A stretch of DNA of 51,038 bases from Helicobacteraceae bacterium UBA6016 (GTDB lineage: Bacteria > Campylobacterota > Campylobacteria > Campylobacterales > UBA6016), in the NCBI GenBank assembly GCA_002428055.1, contig DIZY01000119.1, positions 1,855 through 52,892 of the forward strand. The letters run 5' to 3'. A program made the translations under genes and the position numbers. Shown in pieces: positions 44,328 through 51,038 of this stretch. Positions within the stretch are counted from its first letter, which is position 1. Each line of letters begins with the position of its first letter. The notes under the pieces are model-generated. The model was not told the origin of the DNA. It saw nothing but the letters and a program-made list of their open reading frames with translations, and did not search any database.

Positions 44328-46354
44328 TTACGGCGCCATACAACTTTGTACCGCTAAACAAAGAGGTCTTTTATCCAGAGTGGAGCGAACAGGTGAGCCA
44401 TGATACTCCGTTTGAGGATGGGGAGAGCGGGATGCTGGAGATAGAAATAGAAGCCGTATCACCAATCTTTATAAAGGATTCAAAAAATAAAGAAGAGTTT
44501 TGTAATCACGAAGGGGCATATTATATTCCAGGCAGTAGCGTTAAGGGTGTTATTCGAAATGTATTAGAAATTATGAGTTTTTCAAAAATGAATCCTAGTT
44601 TGGTGGATGATAAAACTTACGCCGTGAGAGATCTGAGAAACCAAAAATTATATATGAACAAGATGCGCCCACAGAATCTATTTTGCGGTTGGCTTAAAAA
44701 ATCCAGAGATGGTTATATAATAGAAGATTGCGGAGTGCCGGGGAGAATCAGTCAAGACGAGATAAGTAAAGAATTTGCTTCTAAATTTAAACATCAAAAT
44801 TTTAAAAATAAACCTGAGTTTAAAACTGCAAAGTACAAATATAGTCTGCTTGAGATGGTAAAGCTAACTCAAAAATTTGATTTTCAACGAGAAGATAAAG
44901 GGAGAAGAGTTTATATAAAAGGCGCTAAAGACGAGGGAACAATTGTGCTCACTGGTCAGGCAAGCGGCAGAAAAGACAATGGCAGGATCGGTGATGCAAA
45001 GATATATGAGTTTATATTTTTCAAATCAAAAAGTGAAATACATGTAGAAAAAGAAGTTGTAGACAACTTCAAGTTTGCCTATTTTGATGAAAGAAAAACA
45101 GAGCCAAAAGAGTCTCCGGATTGGGCGTATTGGAAAAATAAGCTAAAAAAAGGCGAAAAAATACCTGTGTTTTTTCAAAAAGAAAATAATCGGATAAAAC
45201 ATTTTGGATTGTCCTATCTGTACAAGCTGCCATACAGCGGTAGCGTTTACGACGGCATTTACGATATTCATTTTGATGATAGACTTGATTTGGCGCAAAC
45301 TGTTTTTGGGCATACAGAGAAAGAGAGTGCGCTCAAAGGCAGAGTTCAGTTTAGTCATTTTAAAGCCCTGAAAGGCACCACGCCATTGCCCCCTAGAACA
45401 GAGACATTGGGCACGCCAAGGGCTTCGTACTACCCATTTTATGTGCTTCAAGAAGACGGGAATACTTATTCGACCTTTATGGACGAAGATTTTGTGCTAG
45501 CCGGCAGAAAAAGATACCCAATACATAAAAATATGCCAAACGAAACTAAAATCACATACAATCCGCAAAGCTCTACAGGAACATCATTTAGACCACTTAA
45601 ACAAGGTGCAATATTTAAGGGTAAAATCATCTATCACAACCTTAAAAAAGCAGAACTTGGAGCGTTGATTTCAGCTTTTACTTTCCATAATACGCCAAAT
45701 TCATTTCATAATATCGGCATAGCAAAATCACTGGGATATGGTAAATGTAAAATCAAAATTATTTCAAATGTTCAGACTAAAGAATATATGTGCGTATTTG
45801 AGAAAGCAATGAGGACACAATGTTCAGATTGGCTACAATCACCGCAAATCACAGAGCTTTTAACAATGTCAAGCGAACAAAATAACCGCGGCTCTTCAGA
45901 GTTAAAATATATGGAGCTTCCAGACTTTGCAAATGCAAAAAGAGAGACAGAGTATCTAAAACAATATAGCAAGCTCGACGGGATAAACAAAATTATTGCC
46001 AAAAGTATAGTCTCGTCCGAAAGGACTACTGATTCAGACTCTCGCGCTGAAACAAAGTCGGCAGCTGCCCAGGTAGGTAACAAGCCGAACACACAACATC
46101 AAAAACCAAAACCAACAAACGAAACTTGGCAAGATAGAATGATAAGAATGGCAAAGACAAATGCCGCAAACCCAATCGCCGGTATTCTTGCTGATTTGCA
46201 GAACGGACCGCCTGCATACAAGGGTCATGAAAAAGATGTTGCGAATAAACTAAAAGAGCAGATGAAAAAAACAGGAAAATGGCAAGAGGAGCCGCCAAAA
46301 GAAGGCAAACACGATAACTACAAGCTAACGCAAAAAGTTATGAAATATTTATAG
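44324..46354 (+). CDS. large RAMP protein, TIGR03986 type (Cas7 with insertion)
   Basis: A 676-residue protein. ITAPYNFVPLNKEVFYPEWS and SHDTPFEDGESGMLEIEIEA are the clear start of the TIGR03986 RAMP family. GAYYIPGSSVKGVIRNVLEI and the late GIAKSLGYGKCKIKI loop complete the RAMP fold. A long insertion sits between, and the C-terminal 130 residues are of low complexity, ending KLTQKVMKYL. It matches the Cas7-insertion subunit of III-D complexes. The cam1-like gene follows 12 nt later. Confidence 0.85.
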   Translation: MITAPYNFVPLNKEVFYPEWSEQVSHDTPFEDGESGMLEIEIEAVSPIFIKDSKNKEEFCNHEGAYYIPGSSVKGVIRNVLEIMSFSKMNPSLVDDKTYAVRDLRNQKLYMNKMRPQNLFCGWLKKSRDGYIIEDCGVPGRISQDEISKEFASKFKHQNFKNKPEFKTAKYKYSLLEMVKLTQKFDFQREDKGRRVYIKGAKDEGTIVLTGQASGRKDNGRIGDAKIYEFIFFKSKSEIHVEKEVVDNFKFAYFDERKTEPKESPDWAYWKNKLKKGEKIPVFFQKENNRIKHFGLSYLYKLPYSGSVYDGIYDIHFDDRLDLAQTVFGHTEKESALKGRVQFSHFKALKGTTPLPPRTETLGTPRASYYPFYVLQEDGNTYSTFMDEDFVLAGRKRYPIHKNMPNETKITYNPQSSTGTSFRPLKQGAIFKGKIIYHNLKKAELGALISAFTFHNTPNSFHNIGIAKSLGYGKCKIKIISNVQTKEYMCVFEKAMRTQCSDWLQSPQITELLTMSSEQNNRGSSELKYMELPDFANAKRETEYLKQYSKLDGINKIIAKSIVSSERTTDSDSRAETKSAAAQVGNKPNTQHQKPKPTNETWQDRMIRMAKTNAANPIAGILADLQNGPPAYKGHEKDVANKLKEQMKKTGKWQEEPPKEGKHDNYKLTQKVMKYL

Positions 46355-46366
46355 TGGGAATTTAAT

Positions 46367-46984
46367 ATGGAGCAGCTATTTTTACAATGGATAAATGATC
46401 CAACCGGTGCGGTCTATGAGATTTTTAATAAGATAGTTCCTTTTGCGCTTGTGGCTATTGGTGGTTATTTTTGGGCGAGATTTAAGTTTAGGGCTAGTCA
46501 TGTGTGGCACAAGATCAAAAATGCGAATATCAACTATGACGGAGGGGCTTACAACGGTCTCATCCTAAGCCTTGGCAGTTCAAATGAGCTTCAAAAAATG
46601 ATTATTGACCAAGTAAAGCCGGAATTTGTCGGCATTATCACTGGTAATTCAGAGGCCGTGAAGCTCAGCGCTAATGACCTAAAAGATTATTCGACTCATC
46701 TCAAAATTCAGTGTGATGAGCCTCATTTTTACGCAGAGTTAGACATTGAACGGATAGAAAAAGGGTTTGATGATGTTATAGAATGGATGCTTGGCAAGGG
46801 TATCGAAAAGAAAAATATCGTTATAGACCTAACCGGCGGCAAAACCCCATTTTCGCTAGCGGCATTCAATAGCGCTAAAAGAAACGGTGTTTTTGCGGTT
46901 TATACGGATAGCGAATACGAACTCAATAAACCAAAAGCCGGAAGCCAAAAATCTATTCTGTTGACAAGGGCCGCCAATGATTAG
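46367..46984 (+). CDS. cam1: Cam1-like membrane CARF effector
   Basis: A 205-residue protein with one N-terminal membrane helix (about 21-38, IVPFALVAIGGYFWARF) and a C-terminal CARF domain: GLILSLGSSNE (64-74) and the ligand loop IDLTGGKTPFSLAAF (153-167). It has no nuclease domain. This layout and size equal Cam1, a type III effector known from a Campylobacterota (Nitrosophilus alvini), which binds cyclic tetra-adenylate, forms a pore and depolarises the membrane. It lies 12 nt after the last complex subunit, and its stop overlaps the csx3 start by 8 nt. Confidence 0.8.
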   Translation: MEQLFLQWINDPTGAVYEIFNKIVPFALVAIGGYFWARFKFRASHVWHKIKNANINYDGGAYNGLILSLGSSNELQKMIIDQVKPEFVGIITGNSEAVKLSANDLKDYSTHLKIQCDEPHFYAELDIERIEKGFDDVIEWMLGKGIEKKNIVIDLTGGKTPFSLAAFNSAKRNGVFAVYTDSEYELNKPKAGSQKSILLTRAAND

Positions 46985-47276
46985 CTTCTCAACCTCAAGC
47001 CTAGAGCAACACTCCGCCACCCTCATCACATTTGAAGTAGAAGGTGGCGTGACGACTCCGGAAGAAGCCTTTGGCGTAGAGCTAGCTCAAATTCCATTTG
47101 ACAAAGGGGTGATACTCTCCGGGCGTGGTCCCATCTGGCTCTTTGCTCGTCTCATCCACCACTACCACCCTGCCCGCTGGATAGCGGTGCATGACCCCCG
47201 TATCGGCTACATCGTGATACAAAGCCACTGCAAAGAGCGATATGAGGGGGAGGTATTGGTGGAAGTGTTGCTTTGA
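46977..47276 (+). CDS. csx3: Csx3 (Crn3) cyclic-oligoadenylate ring nuclease
   Basis: A 99-residue protein with the Csx3 core GVILSGRGPIWLFARLIHHY (residues 44-62), then WIAVHDPRIGYIVIQSH (68-84). The conserved GRGPIW, DPR and His residues seen here are in the family's active region. Csx3 degrades cyclic tetra-adenylate and so ends the type III signal. Its position between two CARF effectors suggests it tunes both. Confidence 0.85.
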   Translation: MISFSTSSLEQHSATLITFEVEGGVTTPEEAFGVELAQIPFDKGVILSGRGPIWLFARLIHHYHPARWIAVHDPRIGYIVIQSHCKERYEGEVLVEVLL

Positions 47277-47455
47277 TGTGGGACTGTGATTATACCCCCG
47301 AGTTGTCGATATTGCAAAACACAGCCCACTCGTTTTACCTCACGGGCGGCACCGCTTTGGCTAGATTTTATTTCAATCATAGATTTAGCGACGATTTTTT
47401 CCTAGCAAAAGAAAACCCACTTGGTAAAACAAAAACAATAAGGCCAAACACATGA
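47276..47455 (+). pseudogene. AbiEii nucleotidyltransferase toxin, N-terminal fragment
   Basis: 59 residues starting MWDCDYTPELSILQNTAHSF, with FYLTGGTALARFYFNHRFSDD, the first motif of AbiEii-type nucleotidyltransferases. In whole proteins DDLDFF follows, while here the text goes DDFFLAKENP and then stops; about 200 residues are missing. Its ATG overlaps the csx3 stop by 1 nt and its stop overlaps the csx1 start by ATGA, so the short frame keeps translation coupling through the operon. Confidence 0.7.
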
Positions 47456-48594
47456 GACTCCTAACAGTCCTCGGAGCCACAAAGATAGGCTCCAAACAAA
47501 AATACATTTACGACAAAGTGGAGTATGAAGAGTTTTTCTCGTTTTTGGCACTCCAAAAGGCTTTGGGGATTGAGAGCGAGGGTACTGTAGTCATTGGTAC
47601 GCAAAGCACAAGAGAGCTTTTAGAGGGGCATACGGCGGATAATGCAATACTAAAAAACTTTCGACAGGTAGATGACGGTATCGAAATAGACGATTTTTTC
47701 CGTCTCTGTCTGGAGTTAATAGATGCGGATACTTATCTGGATGTCACCCAAGGCTTTAGGCATATGCCGATGACCCTTCTGCTCTCATCCCTCACCGCCG
47801 CAAACTTTGAGCACAAAAACATCAAAGATATTCTCTATGCCAAGACGCTAGACTCATCTTGCCAGCCTTCAACCTCCGTTTGTTCATATGAGTTTTACTC
47901 CATGCTCTCATACCTTGATATGGCATCCATCGCCACCTCCATCGACTCTTTTTGCGCCTCCTACTCCACCCCTGCGCTTAAGGTGACATATCCCAAGTTT
48001 GTTGCATTGTACGCCTCCCTCGACCTGCTCTCAAGACATCTTATGGGCAACAATCTCACATACGCCGTAGAGCTCGCCAAAGCCATCAAGCCTAGACTTG
48101 AGCCGCTCCGTTCATCCCCTCTCTCGCCGCTCTTGCCAAAACTTGAGGGCGAAATTGATTTTTTAATCGGACTTGAGAAAATGAGAGAGCATGAGAGGTT
48201 TTTTGAGGGGGCAAAAAGATATGCCCAAAAAGAGCTACTGCTAAACTCCGTTACCACGCTTTTTGAGGCGGTAACCGCATTTTTGGATTATATCGTCACA
48301 AAAGAGGGGCTCTCTCTCGTCTCGTTTGACTACAAAAGCGGCAGACAAACTATCTGCAAAGAGCAAAAAGACAAATACAAAAGACGAAACTGCCAAAAAA
48401 AGTCCCTCAAAGCCTTTGTTGACAAAACCAAGACTCACACGATAGTAAACGGCGCATTCGTGACCCAGCTAAAAGAGCTAGACAAGATGCGAAACCTCTC
48501 CGCTCACGCCTTTATAGACGAAAAATCATCGATTGACTATGAAGCAAAACTGCGAGAAAAGCTATATTTTTTTGAGAAGTTGATAAATAAATAA
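47452..48594 (+). CDS. csx1: Csx1-family CARF-HEPN ribonuclease
   Basis: A 380-residue protein. The CARF domain has the ligand loop DVTQGFRHMPM (97-107) of the Csx1/TM1812 type, and the C-terminal HEPN domain has MRNLSAHAF with the RxxxxH active site (Arg347, His352). After binding cyclic oligoadenylate such proteins cut RNA without much sequence selection. It is the last gene of the operon. Confidence 0.85.
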   Translation: MRLLTVLGATKIGSKQKYIYDKVEYEEFFSFLALQKALGIESEGTVVIGTQSTRELLEGHTADNAILKNFRQVDDGIEIDDFFRLCLELIDADTYLDVTQGFRHMPMTLLLSSLTAANFEHKNIKDILYAKTLDSSCQPSTSVCSYEFYSMLSYLDMASIATSIDSFCASYSTPALKVTYPKFVALYASLDLLSRHLMGNNLTYAVELAKAIKPRLEPLRSSPLSPLLPKLEGEIDFLIGLEKMREHERFFEGAKRYAQKELLLNSVTTLFEAVTAFLDYIVTKEGLSLVSFDYKSGRQTICKEQKDKYKRRNCQKKSLKAFVDKTKTHTIVNGAFVTQLKELDKMRNLSAHAFIDEKSSIDYEAKLREKLYFFEKLINK

Positions 48595-48596
48595 GA

Positions 48597-48710
48597 CTAT
48601 AAATGGCTTTTTATGCGGCTAGACTTCTCCTTTGCTCTGTTGTAGCCCTTTTGCGTTCCATGCGCTCTCACAGTCGGACGAATAGCCCAAAGTATTCTAG
48701 GTTTTTTCAT
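48597..48710 (-). CDS. small basic peptide, 37 aa
   Basis: MKKPRILWAIRPTVRAHGTQ is followed by KGYNRAKEKSSRIKSHL. GGAGAC stands 6 nt before the ATG. The peptide is very basic and converges with csx1, ending 3 nt from it. I do not recognise it; it might be a conserved small protein of the group, but coding is supported only by the start signals. Confidence 0.4.
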   Translation of the reverse strand: MKKPRILWAIRPTVRAHGTQKGYNRAKEKSSRIKSHL

Positions 48711-48856
48711 TTTATTGTCTCCGTTTTTTTGCGCAATCTTACAAGAATAGATTGGCTTCGCCACTTTTAGGAATTTTTCTAAAAAGGACAAAGACGCTAA
48801 CAAACGACAAAGAGCCGTTTTTGCCGATAGATGCGCTGATAATATGAGCCCCAAAC

Positions 48857-49194
48857 GATTTACGAACTTTTTTGAAAACATGGATGCCTATAAACACGGT
48901 ATTTGTGATTTTCGCCCCGCTTTTAAAACTTCGCAAAAGATATGCTTTTTAGATTTTTCAAATCAATTTACGAACTTTTTATTTTTGTCCATCCCGCCAA
49001 CTCATATTTCATCGGCATCCGCAAAAACCAAAAAACCGCAAAAGTTCGCAAATCAAACCTTGTGCACAAAATCAAAATCAATTTACGAACTTTTTAAAAA
49101 GCAGACATATCGAGAAAATAAGCCCTCATCACCACTAGCCACCCATCAACTCTCAAAATCGGATACAAAAAAAGATATGATTTGCGAACTTTTG
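48857..49194. repeat. dispersed 15-18 nt repeats upstream of the CRISPR array
   Basis: ATTTACGAACTTTTT occurs at about 48859, 48966 and 49081, and a variant GATTTGCGAACTTTTG at about 49179; an inverted copy (CAAAAGTTCGCAAATC) lies at about 49039. The direct copies are 99-115 nt apart. The gene-poor stretch 48711-49272 around them holds the CRISPR leader. A frame is open over part of it but has the low complexity of noncoding DNA. Their role is unknown. Confidence 0.5.
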
Positions 49195-49272
49195 GACAAA
49201 ACAACGATAAAAGCGGTATTTAAGAGAGTTTTGGTAAAAATAAAACTTCTTTGAAAGCCCATTGTCAAGGCT

Positions 49273-49590
49273 ATTCAACAACCAAGACCCGACTTTAGGG
49301 GATTGAGACTCTTCGGCACCCACGATTTCTGCCTCTTCGAACAATATTCAACAACCAAGACCCGACTTTAGGGGATTGAGACGTTTTGCATCGCATGTTG
49401 CGCACATAGTTTTGTCATTCAACAACCAAGACCCGACTTTAGGGGATTGAGACAACATTTTTTATCCTTTTTTGTTTTTATCTTTTATTCAACAACCAAG
49501 ACCCGACTTTAGGGGATTGAGACCATTTATCTTTTGTGAATGCTCCCATTAACATGTCATTCAACAACCAAGACCCGACTTTAAGGGGAG
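49273..49590 (+). CRISPR. CRISPR array, five repeats and four spacers
   Basis: The repeat is 37 nt, starting ATTCAACAACCAAGACCCGA and ending TTAGGGGATTGAGAC. Repeats start at 49273, 49346, 49417, 49487 and 49559; the first four are identical. Spacers are 36, 34, 33 and 35 nt. The last repeat diverges after about 25 nt, which places the leader on the left and transcription on the plus strand, the same as the cas operon. The ending ATTGAGAC resembles the ATTGAAAC end usual for Cas6-processed repeats. Confidence 0.95.
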
Positions 49591-49604
49591 CGTAGAGCGT
49601 TAAT

Positions 49605-49629
49605 AAAAAGCAAACTGCTTTGCTTTTTT
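49605..49629 (+). terminator. terminator after the CRISPR array
   Basis: AAAAAGCAAA and TTTGCTTTTT pair over 10 bp around the loop CTGC, ending in T-rich sequence. It lies about 20 nt after the last repeat. A second inverted pair, CTTGTCG and CGACAAG, follows at 49642-49668. From there to 49800 I see no gene. Confidence 0.65.
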
Positions 49630-49800
49630 AGCTCGTAGCGGCTTGTCGATGTGCGTAGCGCCGACAAGACGAGACCAACCTATGAAGTATTTAGGGGATT
49701 TTGCCGCAATGGCGTTAGCGCCTTTTTTTAGATTTTGATTATGAGGTTTAATCGTTCTAAGCTATAACTTAACAGAACAAGCAGGTGGGGGGGGTATTAG

Positions 49801-50040
49801 ATGCATACTTTAAGACTAAATGTTCAAGATAGCGTATTTGATAAGATTATGAAGTGTTCTCACAAGCCTCTAAACTCAGAAAAAAATATTTGTTGTCATA
49901 TTGCGACAGTATCATCGTCTCCGCTTGACGATTTGGCTAGATGCGACAGAAAAGATAGAGACTTTATCGAACTCTACTTTCGCTTTGGCGCTCCTCCCAA
50001 AATTATTATTTTTAACTACGGTCATAAAAAACTCTTTTGA
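49801..50040 (+). pseudogene. truncated antitoxin-like reading frame
   Basis: The first 17 residues MHTLRLNVQDSVFDKIM resemble the N-terminus of small antitoxins common in Campylobacterota (LKLNVxDxVxDKIM pattern). The rest, from about CSHKPLNSEKNICC, has no known pattern and may be fused after a deletion. A G-rich run precedes the ATG. No toxin gene follows. The assignment is weak. Confidence 0.35.
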
Positions 50041-50107
50041 TCAAAGCTCACACTCTCTCATATCTTTGATAAATGGCTGTACATCATTTGTATTAAATAG
50101 TTGCTTT

Positions 50108-50626
50108 TCACTCCAACCACAAAAGAGCATTTGGGTCGTACCCCAAAGAGGGCATTTTGGAGAGTATCTCTTGTTTGTCTTTGGGTGAAATTTCCTTTGT
50201 TCTGGAGAGTATCCAGAAGTATTTTCGAGATGGCTCTCCGACTACGCTATATCTATAATCGTCCGCAAGCATTAAAATCCAATAATCACCGTAAAATGGC
50301 CAAAAAAAGCTAACTTTTAACTTGCTGTTGTCGTCACTAACTATTTTGGCTACACCTTTGGCATCTTTTAGTTTTTGTCCATTTTTATCAAAACAGCTAT
50401 TTAAAACATCTATCTTTTCATCTCTTAGCGTGTACTCAGCGGTTGCGCCCAAGCACCCCTTTTCAAACCAATTTTCATATCTAGCCACTTCATACCATTT
50501 GCCCAAATACTTATCTAGATCCACACCTTTTGCAGTTTCAAGACTAGAATAGTTTTTGTCGGCACAACCTGCGAATAAAAATAGAGAAGATAACAAAAAC
50601 AAAAAACCTCTACCTTTTAAAATCAT
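50108..50626 (-). CDS. blc: outer-membrane lipocalin (Blc-like lipoprotein)
   Basis: A 172-residue protein with a lipoprotein signal (FLFLLSSLFLFAGC, Cys20-21 region lipobox LFAGC). The lipocalin signature DKYLGKWYEVARYENWFEKG is followed by AEYTLRDEKIDVLNSC, DYWILMLADDYRYSVVGEPS and KYFWILSRTKEI, close to bacterial Blc. It binds lipids or other hydrophobic compounds at the outer membrane. TTAGGAG stands 8 nt before the ATG. Confidence 0.85.
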   Translation of the reverse strand: MILKGRGFLFLLSSLFLFAGCADKNYSSLETAKGVDLDKYLGKWYEVARYENWFEKGCLGATAEYTLRDEKIDVLNSCFDKNGQKLKDAKGVAKIVSDDNSKLKVSFFWPFYGDYWILMLADDYRYSVVGEPSRKYFWILSRTKEISPKDKQEILSKMPSLGYDPNALLWLE

Positions 50627-50636
50627 ATAGCCACTC

Positions 50637-50798
50637 CTAAGCCTCTAAAATCTTTTTTGTCATCATTTGGCGATAGGTAAACATCTGTTTAATATCCCTT
50701 CTTACGAGAGGCAGCAGGCGCTTACCTAGTATTCCTGGTGGTGTCTCAAACTCTATTTTATCACACAGAAGAGTTCTTTTATCGTTTATTTTTTCAAA
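50637..50798 (-). pseudogene. C-terminal remnant of an SRPBCC (START-like) protein
   Basis: An open frame of 53 codons without a start, reading LLCDKIEFETPPGILGKRLL and PLVRRDIKQMFTYRQMMTKK to a stop just before the lipocalin. This is the typical end of SRPBCC cell-fate or ligand-binding proteins (DxIEYExPxGxLG pattern). An in-frame stop at 50799-50801 cuts off the rest, and no other part is seen nearby. The remnant lies in the same direction as the lipocalin. Confidence 0.55.
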
Positions 50799-50851
50799 TT
50801 ATGGCAGTGGAAGTTGAAAAATTGTGCAAGTAATTTTGAGAGCGGTGAAAA

Positions 50852-51038
50852 TTACTGTTTTTTCAATGTCGCTTCCACTTCTATATCTATCTCTATCTCT
50901 ATTTTGCCGTTGTTGCTTTTGCTTGCAAAGTTCAACACCTCTACGCCTATAATCTTGCCACTGCCGTCAAAGTCAATAAGGGCGTTGCCAATCTCTATAG
51001 TCTTTGCGCTTTTTGCGTCGCTAAAGGCTAAATACAAA
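50852..51038 (-). CDS. DUF2283 protein (partial at the window edge)
   Basis: The frame is open to the window edge. LYLAFSDAKSAKTIEIGNAL and GSGKIIGVEVLNFAS are the DUF2283 pattern. The family usually starts about 10 residues upstream, so the true start lies outside. The C-terminus adds an acidic alternating stretch (GKIEIEIDIEVEATLKK). DUF2283 proteins are often next to toxin-like genes; the partner here would lie beyond the window. Confidence 0.7.
   Translation of the reverse strand, partial: LYLAFSDAKSAKTIEIGNALIDFDGSGKIIGVEVLNFASKSNNGKIEIEIDIEVEATLKKQ

Noticed and set aside
48844..49254. 136-residue plus-strand reading frame before the CRISPR array
   Set aside because: Made of low-complexity sequence that includes the dispersed ATTTACGAACTTTTT repeats; no good start signal and no family pattern. 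It is treated as noncoding leader and repeat region.
49310..49345. Spacer 1 shares CTTCGGCACC with the tRNA-Leu 3' end, which could suggest targeting of the island att site
   Set aside because: Only 10 matching bases, with no extension; chance similarity is likely.
49901..50188. 95-residue plus-strand frame over the end of the lipocalin gene
   Set aside because: It overlaps the lipocalin antisense, has no start signal, and its hydrophobic text has no family match.

Overview
The window (about 51 kb, AT-rich) reads as a chromosomal segment of a sulfur-oxidising Campylobacterota (Epsilonproteobacteria; Sulfurimonas / Sulfurovum / Nitrosophilus-like). The evidence is a sulfide:quinone oxidoreductase, many sensor proteins built on periplasmic binding domains, a histidine-kinase H-box of the AHQWKQPL type, an FlgL gene behind a sigma-54 promoter, and dense, closely packed genes. 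The species cannot be fixed from sequence reading alone.

Left part (1-29.8 kb), core genome. It opens with the end of a 5'-nucleotidase, a small unknown protein and a cupin, then trpB and a GAF/HD-GYP protein. Next comes a four-gene SiaB-SiaC-diguanylate cyclase-phosphatase module (7605 down to 3987). This resembles the SiaABCD phospho-switch that controls c-di-GMP in Pseudomonas, but the phosphatase carries a PhnD-like sensor and the cyclase gene is split by a frameshift at a 9-base homopolymer. A response regulator and a convergent hybrid sensor kinase follow, then efp, a TolC / adaptor / RND efflux operon, a peptide-deformylase-like protein lacking its catalytic residues and carrying membrane helices, sqr with a small partner gene, an M3 peptidase, an O-acetylhomoserine sulfhydrylase-like enzyme, a PAS protein, ftsK and a very long flgL.

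Middle part (29.84-35.78 kb), a decaying genomic island in the 3' end of tRNA-Leu(CAA). It has imperfect att repeats and repeated GGTACAT integrase-arm-like motifs at both ends, an integrase with an internal deletion, an AlpA-like regulator with no standard start codon, a rolling-circle-type Rep interrupted by a TGA, a HipA-like kinase / DUF3037 pair, and a ribbon-helix-helix regulator translationally coupled to a class III nucleotide-cyclase-like protein. Beyond the island are remnants of an AAA+ ATPase.

Right part (36.7-49.6 kb), a type III CRISPR-Cas locus best matched to subtype III-D. The operon is cas6, cas10 (GGDD palm, no HD domain), a Csm3-like Cas7, csx10, a double Cas7, a small Csx19-like protein and a TIGR03986-type RAMP. 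These are followed, in the same tightly coupled unit, by accessory genes: a Cam1-like membrane CARF protein, the ring nuclease Csx3, an AbiEii fragment, and a CARF-HEPN RNase of the Csx1 family. A four-spacer array follows. No cas1/cas2 is present in the window. A divergent cluster upstream (CARF-like protein, Cys-rich small membrane peptide, multi-pass membrane protein) may be an additional module. The logic is: target RNA recognition by the Cas7/Cas5/Cas10 complex, cyclic oligoadenylate synthesis by Cas10, then membrane damage (Cam1) and RNA cleavage (Csx1), limited by Csx3.

The right end (49.8-51.0 kb) holds a truncated antitoxin-like ORF, a lipocalin, the tail of an SRPBCC protein and a partial DUF2283 protein. 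Remnants are common from 30 kb onward, so this half looks like a turnover zone.
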